Below are positions 19,062-27,575 of a stretch of 64,000 nt of DNA, in pieces. Made by a program: the position numbers and the translations under genes. The notes below the pieces were generated by a model. The model saw only the letters and a list, made by a program, of their open reading frames with translations. It was not told the origin of the DNA and made no database searches. How positions within the stretch are numbered: the stretch's first letter is position 1; each line of letters starts with the position of its first letter. The DNA comes from Hydrogenophaga pseudoflava (lineage in GTDB: Bacteria; Pseudomonadota; Gammaproteobacteria; Burkholderiales; Burkholderiaceae_C): positions 310,001-374,000 of the forward strand of contig NZ_JAVHJP010000002.1 of the NCBI RefSeq assembly GCF_031020795.1, given 5' to 3'.

Positions 19062-20469
19062 CTAGAAGATCTTTCCGGGATTCATCACCCCTGAACCGTC
19101 AAGAGCTCCTTTGAGCGCGCGCATGAGCCGGAGCTGTCCTTCGGGCGCAAACCGCTCAAGAAGCGCTTTCTTGTGCAGGCCGATGCCGTGCTCCGCGCTG
19201 ATGGAGCCACCGTAGGCGACGGTGTGTTCATAGAGACACAAAGTGGCCTCACTGGCGAGCTCTGCGAATTGCGATGGAGCCAGGGCCTCTTGCGCAAGAA
19301 AATTCCAGTGCAGGTTGCCGTCGCCGACATGACCGAACACCAGGGATTCAAGTTGTGGCCAGCGGGAGGCCGTCATGGTCTGCATTTGGTCGATGAAGTC
19401 CGGAATCTTTGAAATCGGCACCGAAATGTCATGGGGTGAGCACCGAGGAAAGTTTTGCAGCATGGCCACGGGGACACTTTCCCGCACCGACCAGAAAAGA
19501 TCGGCCTGACGCTGGCTGGTGGCCATGGCCGCTTCGTCCACCAGTCCGTCTTCGGAGGCTTTTTCCAGGCAGTCCAGCAGGGCGTCGTTCAGGGTCTCGC
19601 CGGGTTGAAGGGACGCCAGTTCGAGCAGAACGCAGCACCCGGTCGCATCGGGCAGCGGATGTGTCTTCTGGAGGTGCTGACAGGCCATCGTCACCGCCTC
19701 GGCAGACATGAATTCGAACGCGGTCAGCTCGGTGTCGAAACGGTCGCGCACCCTCACGAAGAGCTGGAGCATCGACCGGGCGTCTGCCGTGCTCAGAAGG
19801 GCTACCAGCCGTTGCTGCGGTCTGGGAAACAACCGCAGCGTGGCCGCAGTCACGACACCCCAGTGTGCCTTCCGTGCCGATGAACAGCTGCTTCAGGTCG
19901 AACCCCGCGTTGTCCTTGCGCAGCGATTTGAGCCCGCTCCATACACGGCCATCGGGAAGCACGGCTTCAACACCCAGGACCAGATCGCGCATGTTGCCGT
20001 AGCGAAGCACCGCCGTGCCACCGGCATTGGTCGAAATGCAGCCGCCAATCTGGCAGGACCCTTCGGCACCCAGGCTCAGCGGGAACAGACGGTCGTGGGC
20101 CTGTGCGGTGGCTTGCACCTGTTGGAGGATCGCACCCGCCTCGACCGTGATCGTGTTGGACACGGTGTCGACCTCGCGCACCCTGACGAGCCGTTCCAGG
20201 CTCAGCACGATCTGGGAGGCACCCGGGCTGGGCGTGGCGCCACCGGCCAGACCGGTATGCCCGCCCTGAGGGACAACGCCAACGCCGTTGGCCGCACACC
20301 AGGCGACGCACTGCGCGACCTCGGCCGTGTCTCTGGGCCGTACGATGGCCTGTGCGCGACCAGCACTCGCCCGAAGCCAGTCCGTTTCATACCGCTCCCT
20401 GGCGGCGGGCTCCGTGACCAGCGAGTGTTCGCCCAGCAACTGCTCGATCTGCGTTTCGATGTCCGTCAT
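19062..20469 (-). pseudogene. FAD-linked 2-hydroxyacid dehydrogenase (GlcD/D-lactate type) with frameshift
   Basis: Two overlapping frames together encode one complete protein of about 468 residues. The first (from ATG 20469) covers the FAD-binding half: VVPQGGHTGLAGGATPS, GAEGSCQIGGCISTNAGG and FIGTEGTLG. The second continues with VTAATLRLFPRPQQRL and ends with VFGHVGDGNLHWNF, GGSISAEHGIGLHKK and SGVMNPGKIF, the usual C-terminus of the FAD_binding_4/FAD-oxidase_C family. The frame slips by one base at about 19855-19861 on the minus strand (ctggggtgtcgtgactg, where dropping one T restores GVVTAATL). Both halves are otherwise intact, so this is a recent mutation or a sequence error. The enzyme would oxidise a 2-hydroxy acid to the 2-oxo acid. 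Confidence 0.85.
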
Positions 20470-20510
20470 GGTTCCTGCACGGTCGGTGAAGGAAATGTCC
20501 TTCCGCCCAA

Positions 20511-20524
20511 TTGACTTTAGTCAA
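20511..20524. promoter_or_regulatory. TTGAC-N4-GTCAA palindrome upstream of the 2-hydroxyacid dehydrogenase gene
   Basis: TTGACTTTAGTCAA is a perfect palindrome between lysR and the dehydrogenase gene, about 42 bp before the latter's ATG. It fits two models: an FNR/ANR-type box (TTGAT-N4-ATCAA relatives, like those before usp and ccoN in this window) or the T-N11-A operator of the neighbouring LysR protein. A related palindrome precedes lysR itself. Confidence 0.5.
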
Positions 20525-20543
20525 GCGCAGAGCATGTGCGTAA

Positions 20544-21524
20544 TCAAAGTTTCGATACGGGCGATCCGGTATCAGCATCGCCCTGCGTGGCGGTGAATGT
20601 GTCCCGGACCTGACGAAGCTCCTCCACCAGCCTCCGTGCCTGACTCGACACCGCTTCGCCCGAGCGTGTGATCACGCCGATCGGGCCTGTGACATGCGGG
20701 AGCTGGCTGATGAGGACTCGCAATCGGGCACCCACCCCATGGTCGCGCGCCACCCATTGCGGCATCGCGGCGAGGCGAAGGCTGCCCGTGATCAACGGCA
20801 CGACCAGCGTCGGGGCCACGGCTTCGACGATGTCGTGTGGCAAGCGCCCGCATTCGCTGAGGAACAACGCTTCCAGGTTGCGCCGCAGTGTTGCGCTGGG
20901 GAACGGGAGAACCCAGGGCAGGTCCACAAGCGAGGCCAGGTCCTTGATCATGGACTCCGACACCCGATGGTGGGCACCGCAGACGACCGAAAAGCGCTCG
21001 GTGTAGAGACGCTCAAAGGCAAAAGCCCCTTTGGTTTCCATGGATGGCGCGCGGCCCAGCACCAGGTCAAGTCGCCCTTCGCGAAGGTCCGACAGCAATA
21101 CCTCGTTCGTGCCTTCGAACAGCCGGACCTCCATGAGCGGGCTGTCCGCCTTGAGGCGCACGATGGCGTCGGTCAGGAGTTGGGATGGTGCGCCCGGAAA
21201 CATGCCCACACTCAGCACGCCTGCGTTGCCGCTGCGCAAGTTCAAGGCTTCCTGGTAGACGTGGTCCAGACCGACCAGCACCATGGACGCGTGGCGCATC
21301 AGAAGGCGGCCCATGTCGGTCGGCACCATGCCCCGACTCGTGCGCTCAAACAAAGCCGCATCCATCAGCGATTCCAGCTCCTGGATCAGCCGGGTTGCTG
21401 CTGGCTGGCTCATTCCGAGCTGATCGGCCGCCTTGTGCAGGCTGCCGGCCGCTTGCAGTTCCGCCAGCAATGCCAATTGCCGCAGTTTGAGCCGGTTTCT
21501 AAGTGATGCGGGAATGGCAGCCAT
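20544..21524 (-). CDS. LysR-family transcriptional regulator
   Basis: This 326-residue regulator has an N-terminal winged helix, with LKLRQLALLAELQAAGSLHKAADQLGMSQPAATRLIQELE typical of LysR proteins (described here in segments: helix-turn-helix about residues 18-37). A C-terminal effector domain starts near residue 90 (GVLSVGMFPGAP). I set the start at ATG 21522-21524; an in-frame TTG 66 nt upstream is possible. It lies 74 bp upstream of, and in the same direction as, the dehydrogenase/Bug/sulfatase/FGE genes, and is their likely regulator. TTGAC...GTCAA palindromes occur on both sides of the gene. Confidence 0.88.
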   Translation of the reverse strand: MAAIPASLRNRLKLRQLALLAELQAAGSLHKAADQLGMSQPAATRLIQELESLMDAALFERTSRGMVPTDMGRLLMRHASMVLVGLDHVYQEALNLRSGNAGVLSVGMFPGAPSQLLTDAIVRLKADSPLMEVRLFEGTNEVLLSDLREGRLDLVLGRAPSMETKGAFAFERLYTERFSVVCGAHHRVSESMIKDLASLVDLPWVLPFPSATLRRNLEALFLSECGRLPHDIVEAVAPTLVVPLITGSLRLAAMPQWVARDHGVGARLRVLISQLPHVTGPIGVITRSGEAVSSQARRLVEELRQVRDTFTATQGDADTGSPVSKL

Positions 21525-21633
21525 GGGGCATCGGGTGTTCTGATTCGGCAGTTTTCCGTAAGTGAGAGACAGTATGGCAGCGCCTCCCAACGTTCTCGGC
21601 CCTGCTGCGTTGCACCCTATAGAGACGAAGTGT

Positions 21634-21648
21634 TTGACGTTTCGTCAA
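21634..21648. promoter_or_regulatory. TTGACG-N3-CGTCAA palindrome upstream of lysR
   Basis: This perfect 15-bp palindrome is at the very end of hemH and about 110 bp before the LysR start. On the minus strand its TTGACG half could double as a -35 box, with TCTATA 19 bases later as -10, which would place an operator over the lysR promoter (autoregulation). It resembles the palindrome at 20511-20524. Confidence 0.4.
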
Positions 21649-22736
21649 TCCTTCGCCCCCCTGGCCAACGCCCGCTCCCGGCTCGCCGCCAACTGCATCG
21701 GATCGTCCGCTTGCTTCGTCGGCCAGCCCTGCAGATGCCGCTCAGCCAGATCGGCCAGCGCGCGAATCCAGTCCGGGCTGTCGTTCAGACACTCGATGTA
21801 TTCGAAGCGCTGGCCTCCCGCGTGTTTGAAGGCTTCCTGCGCTTCCATGCGGATTTCTTCCAGCGTTTCCAGGCAGTCGCTGGTGAAGCCGGGGCAGACC
21901 ACGTCGACGCTCTTAAGGCCCTTCTGCGCCAGGGCGACAAGGGTCGGCTCGGTGTAGGGCTCCAGCCACTTGGCCTTGCCGAAGCGCGACTGAAAGGTGA
22001 CGGTGTAGTCGTCCTTGGCGAGGCCCAGCTTCTCGGCCAGCATGCGCGCGGTCTTCAGGCATTCGCAGTGGTAGGGGTCGCCCAGGTGCAGGGTGCGTTC
22101 GGGCACGCCGTGGAAGCTCATCACCAGGTGGTCGCCCTGGCCGTGGTGCATCCAGTGCGCGCGGACCTTGCGGTGCAGCGCGTCGATGTAGCCGAGGTCG
22201 TCGTGGTAGCGGTTGACGAAGCGCAGTTCGGGGATGTGGCGGATCTTCTGGCTCCAGGTGGAGACGGCGTCGATCACGCTGGCGGTGGTGGTGCCGCTGT
22301 ATTGCGGGTAGGCCGAGAGCACCAGCACGCGGGTCACACCCTGGGCCTTCAGTTCGTCCAGCACGGACGGGATCGACGGATTGCCGTAGCGCATGGCGTA
22401 GCGCACGGTGACCTGGTGGCCGCGTTCGCCGAGGTAGCCGCGCAGCAGCGTGGCCTGCTTCTCGGTCCAGACCTTCAGCGGCGAGCCTTCGGGCGTCCAG
22501 ATGCTGGCGTACTTGGCGGCCGACTTCTTGGGCCGCACACGCAGGATGATGCCGTGCAGGATCAGCATCCACACCGCGCGCGGAATCTCCACCACGCGGG
22601 GGTCGCCCAGGAACTCCGCAAGGTAGCGGCGCAGGGCCGGTGCGGTGGGTTCGTCGGGGGTGCCGAGGTTGGCGAGCACGATGGCCGTGCGCGGCGCCTG
22701 GCCATGCTTGAAAGCGGGTTCGGTCTGGAAGGGCAT
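21645..22736 (-). CDS. hemH: Ferrochelatase
   Basis: This is a 363-residue ferrochelatase, which inserts Fe2+ into protoporphyrin IX as the last step of heme synthesis. Visible family signatures are IVLANLGTPDEPTAPALRRY at the N-terminus, YPQYSGTTTASVIDAVSTW, the catalytic-histidine segment VMSFHGVPERTL, and GFTSDCLETLEEI with the catalytic glutamate. It is divergent from a HAD phosphatase gene with only 19 bp between the two start codons. Heme demand from the cbb3 oxidase and cytochromes elsewhere in the window is consistent but not specific. Confidence 0.95.
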   Translation of the reverse strand: MPFQTEPAFKHGQAPRTAIVLANLGTPDEPTAPALRRYLAEFLGDPRVVEIPRAVWMLILHGIILRVRPKKSAAKYASIWTPEGSPLKVWTEKQATLLRGYLGERGHQVTVRYAMRYGNPSIPSVLDELKAQGVTRVLVLSAYPQYSGTTTASVIDAVSTWSQKIRHIPELRFVNRYHDDLGYIDALHRKVRAHWMHHGQGDHLVMSFHGVPERTLHLGDPYHCECLKTARMLAEKLGLAKDDYTVTFQSRFGKAKWLEPYTEPTLVALAQKGLKSVDVVCPGFTSDCLETLEEIRMEAQEAFKHAGGQRFEYIECLNDSPDWIRALADLAERHLQGWPTKQADDPMQLAASRERALARGAKD

Positions 22737-22755
22737 GCGCTATTCTCCCGCAGCC

Positions 22756-23502
22756 ATGAAGACCCCCGAGCACCCGCAACATCACACATCTGACCGGGGT
22801 CTGGACCTCGGCCGCATCCGCGCCATCACGCTCGATCTGGACGACACGCTCTGGCCGATCTGGCCTACCATCGAACGCGCCGAGCGGGTGCTGCAGGACT
22901 GGCTGGAAGCGAACGCGCCGGCCACGGGCGCCCTGTGCCGCGACCGCGCGGTGCTGCGCGAGGTGCGCGAGCGACTGAACGCCGAGCGGCCCGACCTGGC
23001 GCACGACATGACGGCGCTGCGGCTGGAGGCGATCCGCCGGGTGCTGCGGCGCGGTGGCGACGACCCCGCTCTGGCCGAGCCGGCTTTCGAGGTGTTTTTT
23101 GCCGAGCGTCAGCGCGTGGACCTGTTCGACGACGCGCTGCCGATGCTCGCCTTTCTGAGCGCGCGCTTTCCGGTGGTGGCGCTGTCCAACGGCAACGCCG
23201 ACGTGCACCGCGTGGGCATCGGTGCGCACTTCCGTGCGTCGGTGAGCGCGAAGGAGTTCGGTGTCGGCAAGCCCGACCCGCGCATCTTCCACGCCGCCGC
23301 CGGGGCCGCGGGCGTGGCGCCGCACGAGGTGCTGCACATCGGCGACGACGCGCACCTGGACGGCGTGGGCGCGCTGAACGCCGGCATGCAGCTGGCCTGG
23401 GTGAACCGCGCCGGCCACGCCTGGGGCCACGCGCCGCTGGTGCCGCACCTCACGGTGAGCGACCTGCACGCGCTGTGCCGTGCGCTGGGGGCGGGCGCTT
23501 GA
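22756..23502 (+). CDS. HAD-family phosphatase (YigB-like)
   Basis: This is a 248-residue HAD hydrolase. Motif I is ITLDLDDTLWPIWP, motif II is VVALSNGN, the lysine is in GVGKPDPRIFHAAAGAAG and motif IV is LHIGDDAHLDGVGAL. The cap is of the helical C1 type between motifs I and II. DLDDTLW with the downstream pattern resembles YigB, a flavin-pathway phosphatase and broad sugar-phosphatase relative; the substrate is not certain. Start ATG 22756 lies only 19 bp from the divergent hemH start. Its TGA overlaps the TTG start of the GST gene (TTGA). Confidence 0.85.
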   Translation: MKTPEHPQHHTSDRGLDLGRIRAITLDLDDTLWPIWPTIERAERVLQDWLEANAPATGALCRDRAVLREVRERLNAERPDLAHDMTALRLEAIRRVLRRGGDDPALAEPAFEVFFAERQRVDLFDDALPMLAFLSARFPVVALSNGNADVHRVGIGAHFRASVSAKEFGVGKPDPRIFHAAAGAAGVAPHEVLHIGDDAHLDGVGALNAGMQLAWVNRAGHAWGHAPLVPHLTVSDLHALCRALGAGA

Positions 23503-24152
23503 CGCTGAGCATCCACGGGATTGCGGCTTCGCGCGCGCTGCGGCCGCTGTGGGCGGCGACCGAGTTGGGCCTCGACTTCCAGCACGTGCCCACGCCCTAC
23601 CAGGGCGGTGCGACACGCACGCCCGAGTTCCTGGCGCTCAACCCCAACGGCCACATCCCGGTGGTGGTGGACGCGCGGCCGGAGGGCGAGGTGGTGGTGT
23701 GGGAGAGCATGGCTTGTGCGCTCTACGTCGCGCGCCACCACGGCGCCGCCGACGGCGTGTCGATCACGCCGGCCACGCCGCGCGAGGACGCCGAGGCGCT
23801 GCGCTGGAGCTTCTGGGTGATGGGCGAGTGCGAGGCGGATGCGCTGAGCGTGCTGATGCACCGCGTGGTGATGCCCGAGGGGCGGCGCAAGCCCGAGCTG
23901 GCCGACGCCGCCGAGCGCCGGCTGGCGGTGCCGCTGCGCGTGATGGAGCAGCATCTGGCGCGCCAGCAGGCGCGGGGCGAGGCCCACTTGGCCGCCGACC
24001 GTTTCACCGTGGCCGACCTGTGCGTGGCCAGCGTGCTGCAGTGGCTGCGGCCGGCGCGCGGGCTGATGGACGCCCACCCGCTGACGCGCGACTGGGTCAA
24101 GGCCTGTGTGCGCCGGCCGGCGTTTCACGCGGCGCAGGCGCTGGACCGCTGA
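23499..24152 (+). CDS. Glutathione S-transferase family protein
   Basis: This 217-residue protein has an N-terminal thioredoxin-like half (SRALRPLWAATELGLDF, then LNPNGHIPVVVD and VVVWESMACALYVARHH). A helical C-terminal half contains RFTVADLCVASVLQW. These are the GST N- and C-domains, with the ES motif that binds glutathione. The only start that fits is the TTG at 23499, overlapping the stop of the HAD gene, so the two genes are translationally coupled. The protein's substrate is unknown. Confidence 0.85.
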   Translation: MTLSIHGIAASRALRPLWAATELGLDFQHVPTPYQGGATRTPEFLALNPNGHIPVVVDARPEGEVVVWESMACALYVARHHGAADGVSITPATPREDAEALRWSFWVMGECEADALSVLMHRVVMPEGRRKPELADAAERRLAVPLRVMEQHLARQQARGEAHLAADRFTVADLCVASVLQWLRPARGLMDAHPLTRDWVKACVRRPAFHAAQALDR

Positions 24153-24164
24153 GGCGACCTCAGG

Positions 24165-25493
24165 TCAGGCCGCGCAGGCCAGCCGCGCCGCCGCCAGACC
24201 GCTGCGCACCGCACCTTCGATCGTGGCCGGGTAGGGGCCGTCGACGTAGTCGCCCGCCGCCAAGAGCCCCGGCGCTATGGCGATGGCCGGGCGCTGCAGC
24301 GCGGGCGTGCAGGCGAAGGTGGCGCGTTTTTCCACCACCGTCTGGATGGCTTGCAGATTCCGCAGCCCCAGCTGTTGGGCAGCCTGTGCCAGCACCCGTT
24401 GCTGCAATTCGTCGCGTTCGCCTTCGCTGGCGCTGATCACGAAGGCCAGCACCCCCTGGGCGGACGCATCGTTCGGGCGCAGCTGGCCGCGGTCGAAAGC
24501 AAACTGCGCCGGCGCGCCGGGGCCGCTGCGCAGCGCGACCATCGGCGCGGAAAGGCGGACGCCAGGCGCCCAGGCGTAGACGGTGGTGATGGCGGTGAAG
24601 TCCAGCTGGCGGGTTTGAGCCGCCCAGTCGCGCCGCGCGGCGTCGCTGGGGTTCGCCTCGGTGGTCGCGCCGATGGCCGAGGCGGCCGGGCTGGCCGCGG
24701 TGGCCCAGATCACCCGGTCGAAGTTTTCCGACCAGCCGTCGCCCGCCAGCGTCCAGCCGGGACCTTGCTCTGTGAGCATCGCGACCCGCGTGCCCAGCCG
24801 CACCCGCGCGCCGAGACGGCGGCAGGCGGCATCGGGCAGCAGCGCGCCCAGGTCCTCGCGCGGCAGCAACAGGGCCGAGGCCGACCAGCGCCCGAAGCCC
24901 TGACCGAAGAGCGCATCGCGCATGACGGTCAGGAACACCTGGGCGCTGGCCTGCGTCGCGGGCAGGTTGAGCGCCGAGACGCACAGCGGCTCGATCAGTT
25001 CGTCCATCACCCGCCCGGGCAGGGCGCGGCACAGCTCGCCCACCGTGAGCGCAGGCGCGCAGACAAAACCCGAGCGCTGCCAGGCCAGCGAGGCGCGGAC
25101 CAGCGCCAGGCGTTCGGACCCGCGCCAGCCGCGAGCGGTGAGGATCGCCGCCACCGCGTCCAGCGGCGCCGGCCAGCGCGCGGCCCAGGCCGGCGTCTGC
25201 AGGCCGCTGCCATCGGGGTAGGGCAGGGACAGGGGTGTGCCGAGCAGGGACTGTTCCGGCGCCACGCCCAGGCGCTGCATCAGCCCCAGGGTTTCGCGGT
25301 AGGCGCCGATCAGGATGTGTTGTCCGTTGTCCAGCCGCAGCGGCACGCCGTCGGGCCTGTGGGCGGGCAGGGCGCGCGCGCGGCCGCCGGGCGCGCGGGT
25401 GGCTTCGAAGAGGGTGACGTCGGCGCCGAGCGCCATGGCCTCGACAGCGGCGGCCAGACCCGCCCAGCCGGCGCCGACGATGCCGATCTTCAC
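24165..25493 (-). CDS. hpnE: Squalene-associated FAD-dependent desaturase HpnE
   Basis: This is a 442-residue flavoprotein with an N-terminal dinucleotide fold, KIGIVGAGWAGLAAAVEA, and the desaturase motifs GGRARAL and LDNGQHILIGAYRET. A C-terminal FAD site reads LLAAGDYVDGPYPATIEGAVRSG. HpnE reduces hydroxysqualene to squalene in the HpnCDE pathway. Translation starts at a GTG (25491-25493) overlapping the hpnD stop as GTGA, so hpnD and hpnE are coupled. hpnC, the third pathway gene, is found about 4 kb further on, also on the minus strand. No squalene-hopene cyclase is in the window. Confidence 0.9.
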   Translation of the reverse strand: MKIGIVGAGWAGLAAAVEAMALGADVTLFEATRAPGGRARALPAHRPDGVPLRLDNGQHILIGAYRETLGLMQRLGVAPEQSLLGTPLSLPYPDGSGLQTPAWAARWPAPLDAVAAILTARGWRGSERLALVRASLAWQRSGFVCAPALTVGELCRALPGRVMDELIEPLCVSALNLPATQASAQVFLTVMRDALFGQGFGRWSASALLLPREDLGALLPDAACRRLGARVRLGTRVAMLTEQGPGWTLAGDGWSENFDRVIWATAASPAASAIGATTEANPSDAARRDWAAQTRQLDFTAITTVYAWAPGVRLSAPMVALRSGPGAPAQFAFDRGQLRPNDASAQGVLAFVISASEGERDELQQRVLAQAAQQLGLRNLQAIQTVVEKRATFACTPALQRPAIAIAPGLLAAGDYVDGPYPATIEGAVRSGLAAARLACAA

Positions 25494-26356
25494 AGTCTTC
25501 CCAGCGCCTGGACTTTCCACGCCAGCCAGAACTTGCGCAGCGGGGTCAGGCTCACGCGCTGCGTCAGCACCAGCACGGGGTCGGCGGCGATCTCCTGCAA
25601 CAGGGTGCGGTAGATGCTGGCCATCATCAGGCCCGGTTTCTGGGCGCGGCGGTCGGACTCGGGCAGCAAGCCCAGCGCCTCGTCGTAGGTCTTGAGCGCG
25701 CGCTCGCACTGGAAGCGCATCAGCTCGCGGAAGCGCCGGTGGAAGTCCGCGGTGTCCATACCGGGGGCGGCACCGCGCTTGATCAGCTCGTGGGCCTTCA
25801 CATCGAAGCGCTGCAGCTCGTTGACCGGCAGGTAGATGCGGCCGCGCGCCGCGTCCTCACCCACGTCGCGCACGATGTTGGTCAGCTGGAAGGCCAGGCC
25901 GAGCTTGTGCGCGTAGTCGGTGGTGCGCGGGTCGGTCTGGCCGAAGATGCGTGCCGCCACCTCGCCCACGATGCCGGCCACCAGGTGGCAGTACTGCTGC
26001 AGGTTCGCGAAGTCGAGGTAGCGGCTCTGGTCCAGGTCCATCTGGCAGCCGTCGATCACGGCCAGAAGGTGTCGGGCTTCGATGCCGAAGGTGGCGGTGT
26101 GCGGCATCAGGGCCTGCAGGGCGGGGTGGTCGGCGCGGGACGCAAAAGCCTGTGCCACCTGCTGGCGCCACCAGGCCAGCTTGGCCTGCGCCACGCCCAG
26201 GTCGCTGACCTCGTCGACGACATCGTCGACCTCGCGGCAGAAGGCGTAGAAGGCCGTGATGGCGGCGCGGCGCTCGGGCGGCAGGAACAGGAAGGCGTAA
26301 TAGAAGCTGCTGCCGGAGGCTGCGGCCTTCTGCTGGGCGTAGTCTTGCGGGTTCAT
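25490..26356 (-). CDS. hpnD: Presqualene diphosphate synthase HpnD
   Basis: This is a 288-residue all-alpha prenyl transferase of the squalene/phytoene synthase family. The two aspartate-rich motifs are present: AFCREVDDVVDEVSD and, later, LTNIVRDVGEDAARGRIYLP. It opens with NPQDYAQQKAAASGSSFYYAF, typical of HpnD, and condenses two farnesyl diphosphates to presqualene diphosphate. Start ATG 26354-26356 is preferred for the family N-terminus; an ATG two codons earlier (26362) is equally possible, and neither has a good ribosome site. It is followed directly by hpnE and is divergent from the lysozyme gene. Confidence 0.9.
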   Translation of the reverse strand: MNPQDYAQQKAAASGSSFYYAFLFLPPERRAAITAFYAFCREVDDVVDEVSDLGVAQAKLAWWRQQVAQAFASRADHPALQALMPHTATFGIEARHLLAVIDGCQMDLDQSRYLDFANLQQYCHLVAGIVGEVAARIFGQTDPRTTDYAHKLGLAFQLTNIVRDVGEDAARGRIYLPVNELQRFDVKAHELIKRGAAPGMDTADFHRRFRELMRFQCERALKTYDEALGLLPESDRRAQKPGLMMASIYRTLLQEIAADPVLVLTQRVSLTPLRKFWLAWKVQALGRL

Positions 26357-26437
26357 GGGCATGGTGTGGGGGCCAAGTGTACGCAGCCGCTTCCGCCCCA
26401 TTTAAAGATGCACTGGCAAGACCCGATACTTCGGGGC

Positions 26438-27160
26438 ATGCTGCCCACACACCTGTTTCTCCCCTCCGTTCGCCGTTTCCTCGCCCAATGTGGCCTCCTG
26501 CTGGTCTGTTGGGGCGCGGGCATGGCCGGCGCGGCAACGCCGGTCGAGCAGCCGCGGGGAGTGGACACCTCGCACCACAACATGGCCGTCGACTGGGCTG
26601 CGCTGCGGGCGAGCGGCGTGCACTTCGTCTTCATCAAGGCGACGGACGGCCTGGACTACCTGGACCCCGCATTTGCCGACAGCTTCCGCGCCGCGAAGCA
26701 GGCCGGCCTGCTGCGCGGTGGCTACCACTTCTATGAGACCAACGACGACGGCGCTGCGCAGGCGGCCTGGTTCATTCGAAATGTGGAGCTGCAACCCGGC
26801 GACATGCCCCCGGTGGTGGACATCGAGCGTATCAAGGCGCCGGTCGACGGTGACCTGCACACCCAGTTCGCTGCCTTCCTGGCCGCGCTGGAGGCGCACT
26901 ATGGCCGGCCAGCCATCATCTACACCGGCCCCAACTTCTGGAACCACGCAATGCGCCAGCACTTCCCGGGGCGTCCGCTGTGGGTCGCCCAGTACGGGGT
27001 GTCCGCGCCGACGGTACCCGAGGGCTGGTCCACCTGGACCTTGTGGCAGTACACCGAAACCTGGCTGACCCCGGGCGTGCAGGCGCCGATCGATGGCAAC
27101 GTGTTCAACGGCGACGCGGCGAGCCTGCGCTCGCTGTTGCTGCCGGCCGTTGCCAAGTGA
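26438..27160 (+). CDS. GH25-family lysozyme (exported)
   Basis: This 240-residue protein has a signal peptide ending near GAGMAGAATP. The glycoside hydrolase 25 domain shows the first-strand motif RGVDTSHHNMAVDWAAL, then FVFIKATDG, GGYHFYE and the catalytic D-x-E in PVVDIERI, ending LWQYTET. GH25 enzymes cleave peptidoglycan between N-acetylmuramic acid and N-acetylglucosamine. The signal points to a periplasmic or secreted role in wall turnover. Start ATG 26438 was chosen for the signal peptide and upstream GGGG; ATG 26408 is an alternative. There are no phage genes nearby. Confidence 0.87.
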   Translation: MLPTHLFLPSVRRFLAQCGLLLVCWGAGMAGAATPVEQPRGVDTSHHNMAVDWAALRASGVHFVFIKATDGLDYLDPAFADSFRAAKQAGLLRGGYHFYETNDDGAAQAAWFIRNVELQPGDMPPVVDIERIKAPVDGDLHTQFAAFLAALEAHYGRPAIIYTGPNFWNHAMRQHFPGRPLWVAQYGVSAPTVPEGWSTWTLWQYTETWLTPGVQAPIDGNVFNGDAASLRSLLLPAVAK

Positions 27161-27237
27161 TTTGTGCGTTAAGTCGATCTTCAGTCCTCGTGTCTACGCT
27201 GCGAACGCGATTTCGCACACCACCCCACGAGGTATCC

Positions 27238-27552
27238 ATGAAGAATTCCAGTCGTCGCGTGTTCATGCTCCAGGTGGCCGCCGGGTCGGCCCTCCTGTCC
27301 GCCGTCACGGCGCAGGCCCAGACCTTGCCCATGGTCAACGAGAAAGACGCCCAGCCCGTGGCCCTGGGCTATGTCGCGGACACCAACAAGGCCGACGGGA
27401 AGAAATTCCCCAAGCACGCAGCCACCCAGAAGTGCGGCAACTGCGCGCTCTACACCGGCAAGCCCGATGCGCCCTCAGGTCCCTGCGGCATTTTTCCGGG
27501 CAAGGCGGTGGCCACGGGTGGCTGGTGCAGCGCCTATTCGAAGAAGGTCTGA
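27238..27552 (+). CDS. High-potential iron-sulfur protein (HiPIP)
   Basis: This is a 104-residue exported electron carrier. The N-terminus SSRRVFMLQ is a twin-arginine signal, as expected for a protein folded with its cluster before export, cleaved near AQAQ. The mature part carries the four cluster cysteines C66, C69, C83 and C97 in KCGNCALY, GPCGIFPG and GGWCSAY, the classic HiPIP pattern. The ATG at 27238 follows CGAGG. It should shuttle electrons in the periplasm, for example to a cytochrome oxidase. It is convergent with, and 23 bp from, an FNR-like regulator gene. Confidence 0.93.
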   Translation: MKNSSRRVFMLQVAAGSALLSAVTAQAQTLPMVNEKDAQPVALGYVADTNKADGKKFPKHAATQKCGNCALYTGKPDAPSGPCGIFPGKAVATGGWCSAYSKKV

Positions 27553-27575
27553 CAAAGAAGGCCTGGTCGCGACCT

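Noticed and set aside
19062..20469. Reading the FAD-linked dehydrogenase as two separate overlapping genes.
   Set aside because: The halves join into one full-length family member when a single base is removed. The tail of the first frame beyond the slip has no family similarity.
26438..27160. The GH25 lysozyme as a sign of a prophage.
   Set aside because: No holin, integrase, capsid or tail gene is nearby. The protein has its own signal peptide and sits among chromosomal genes.
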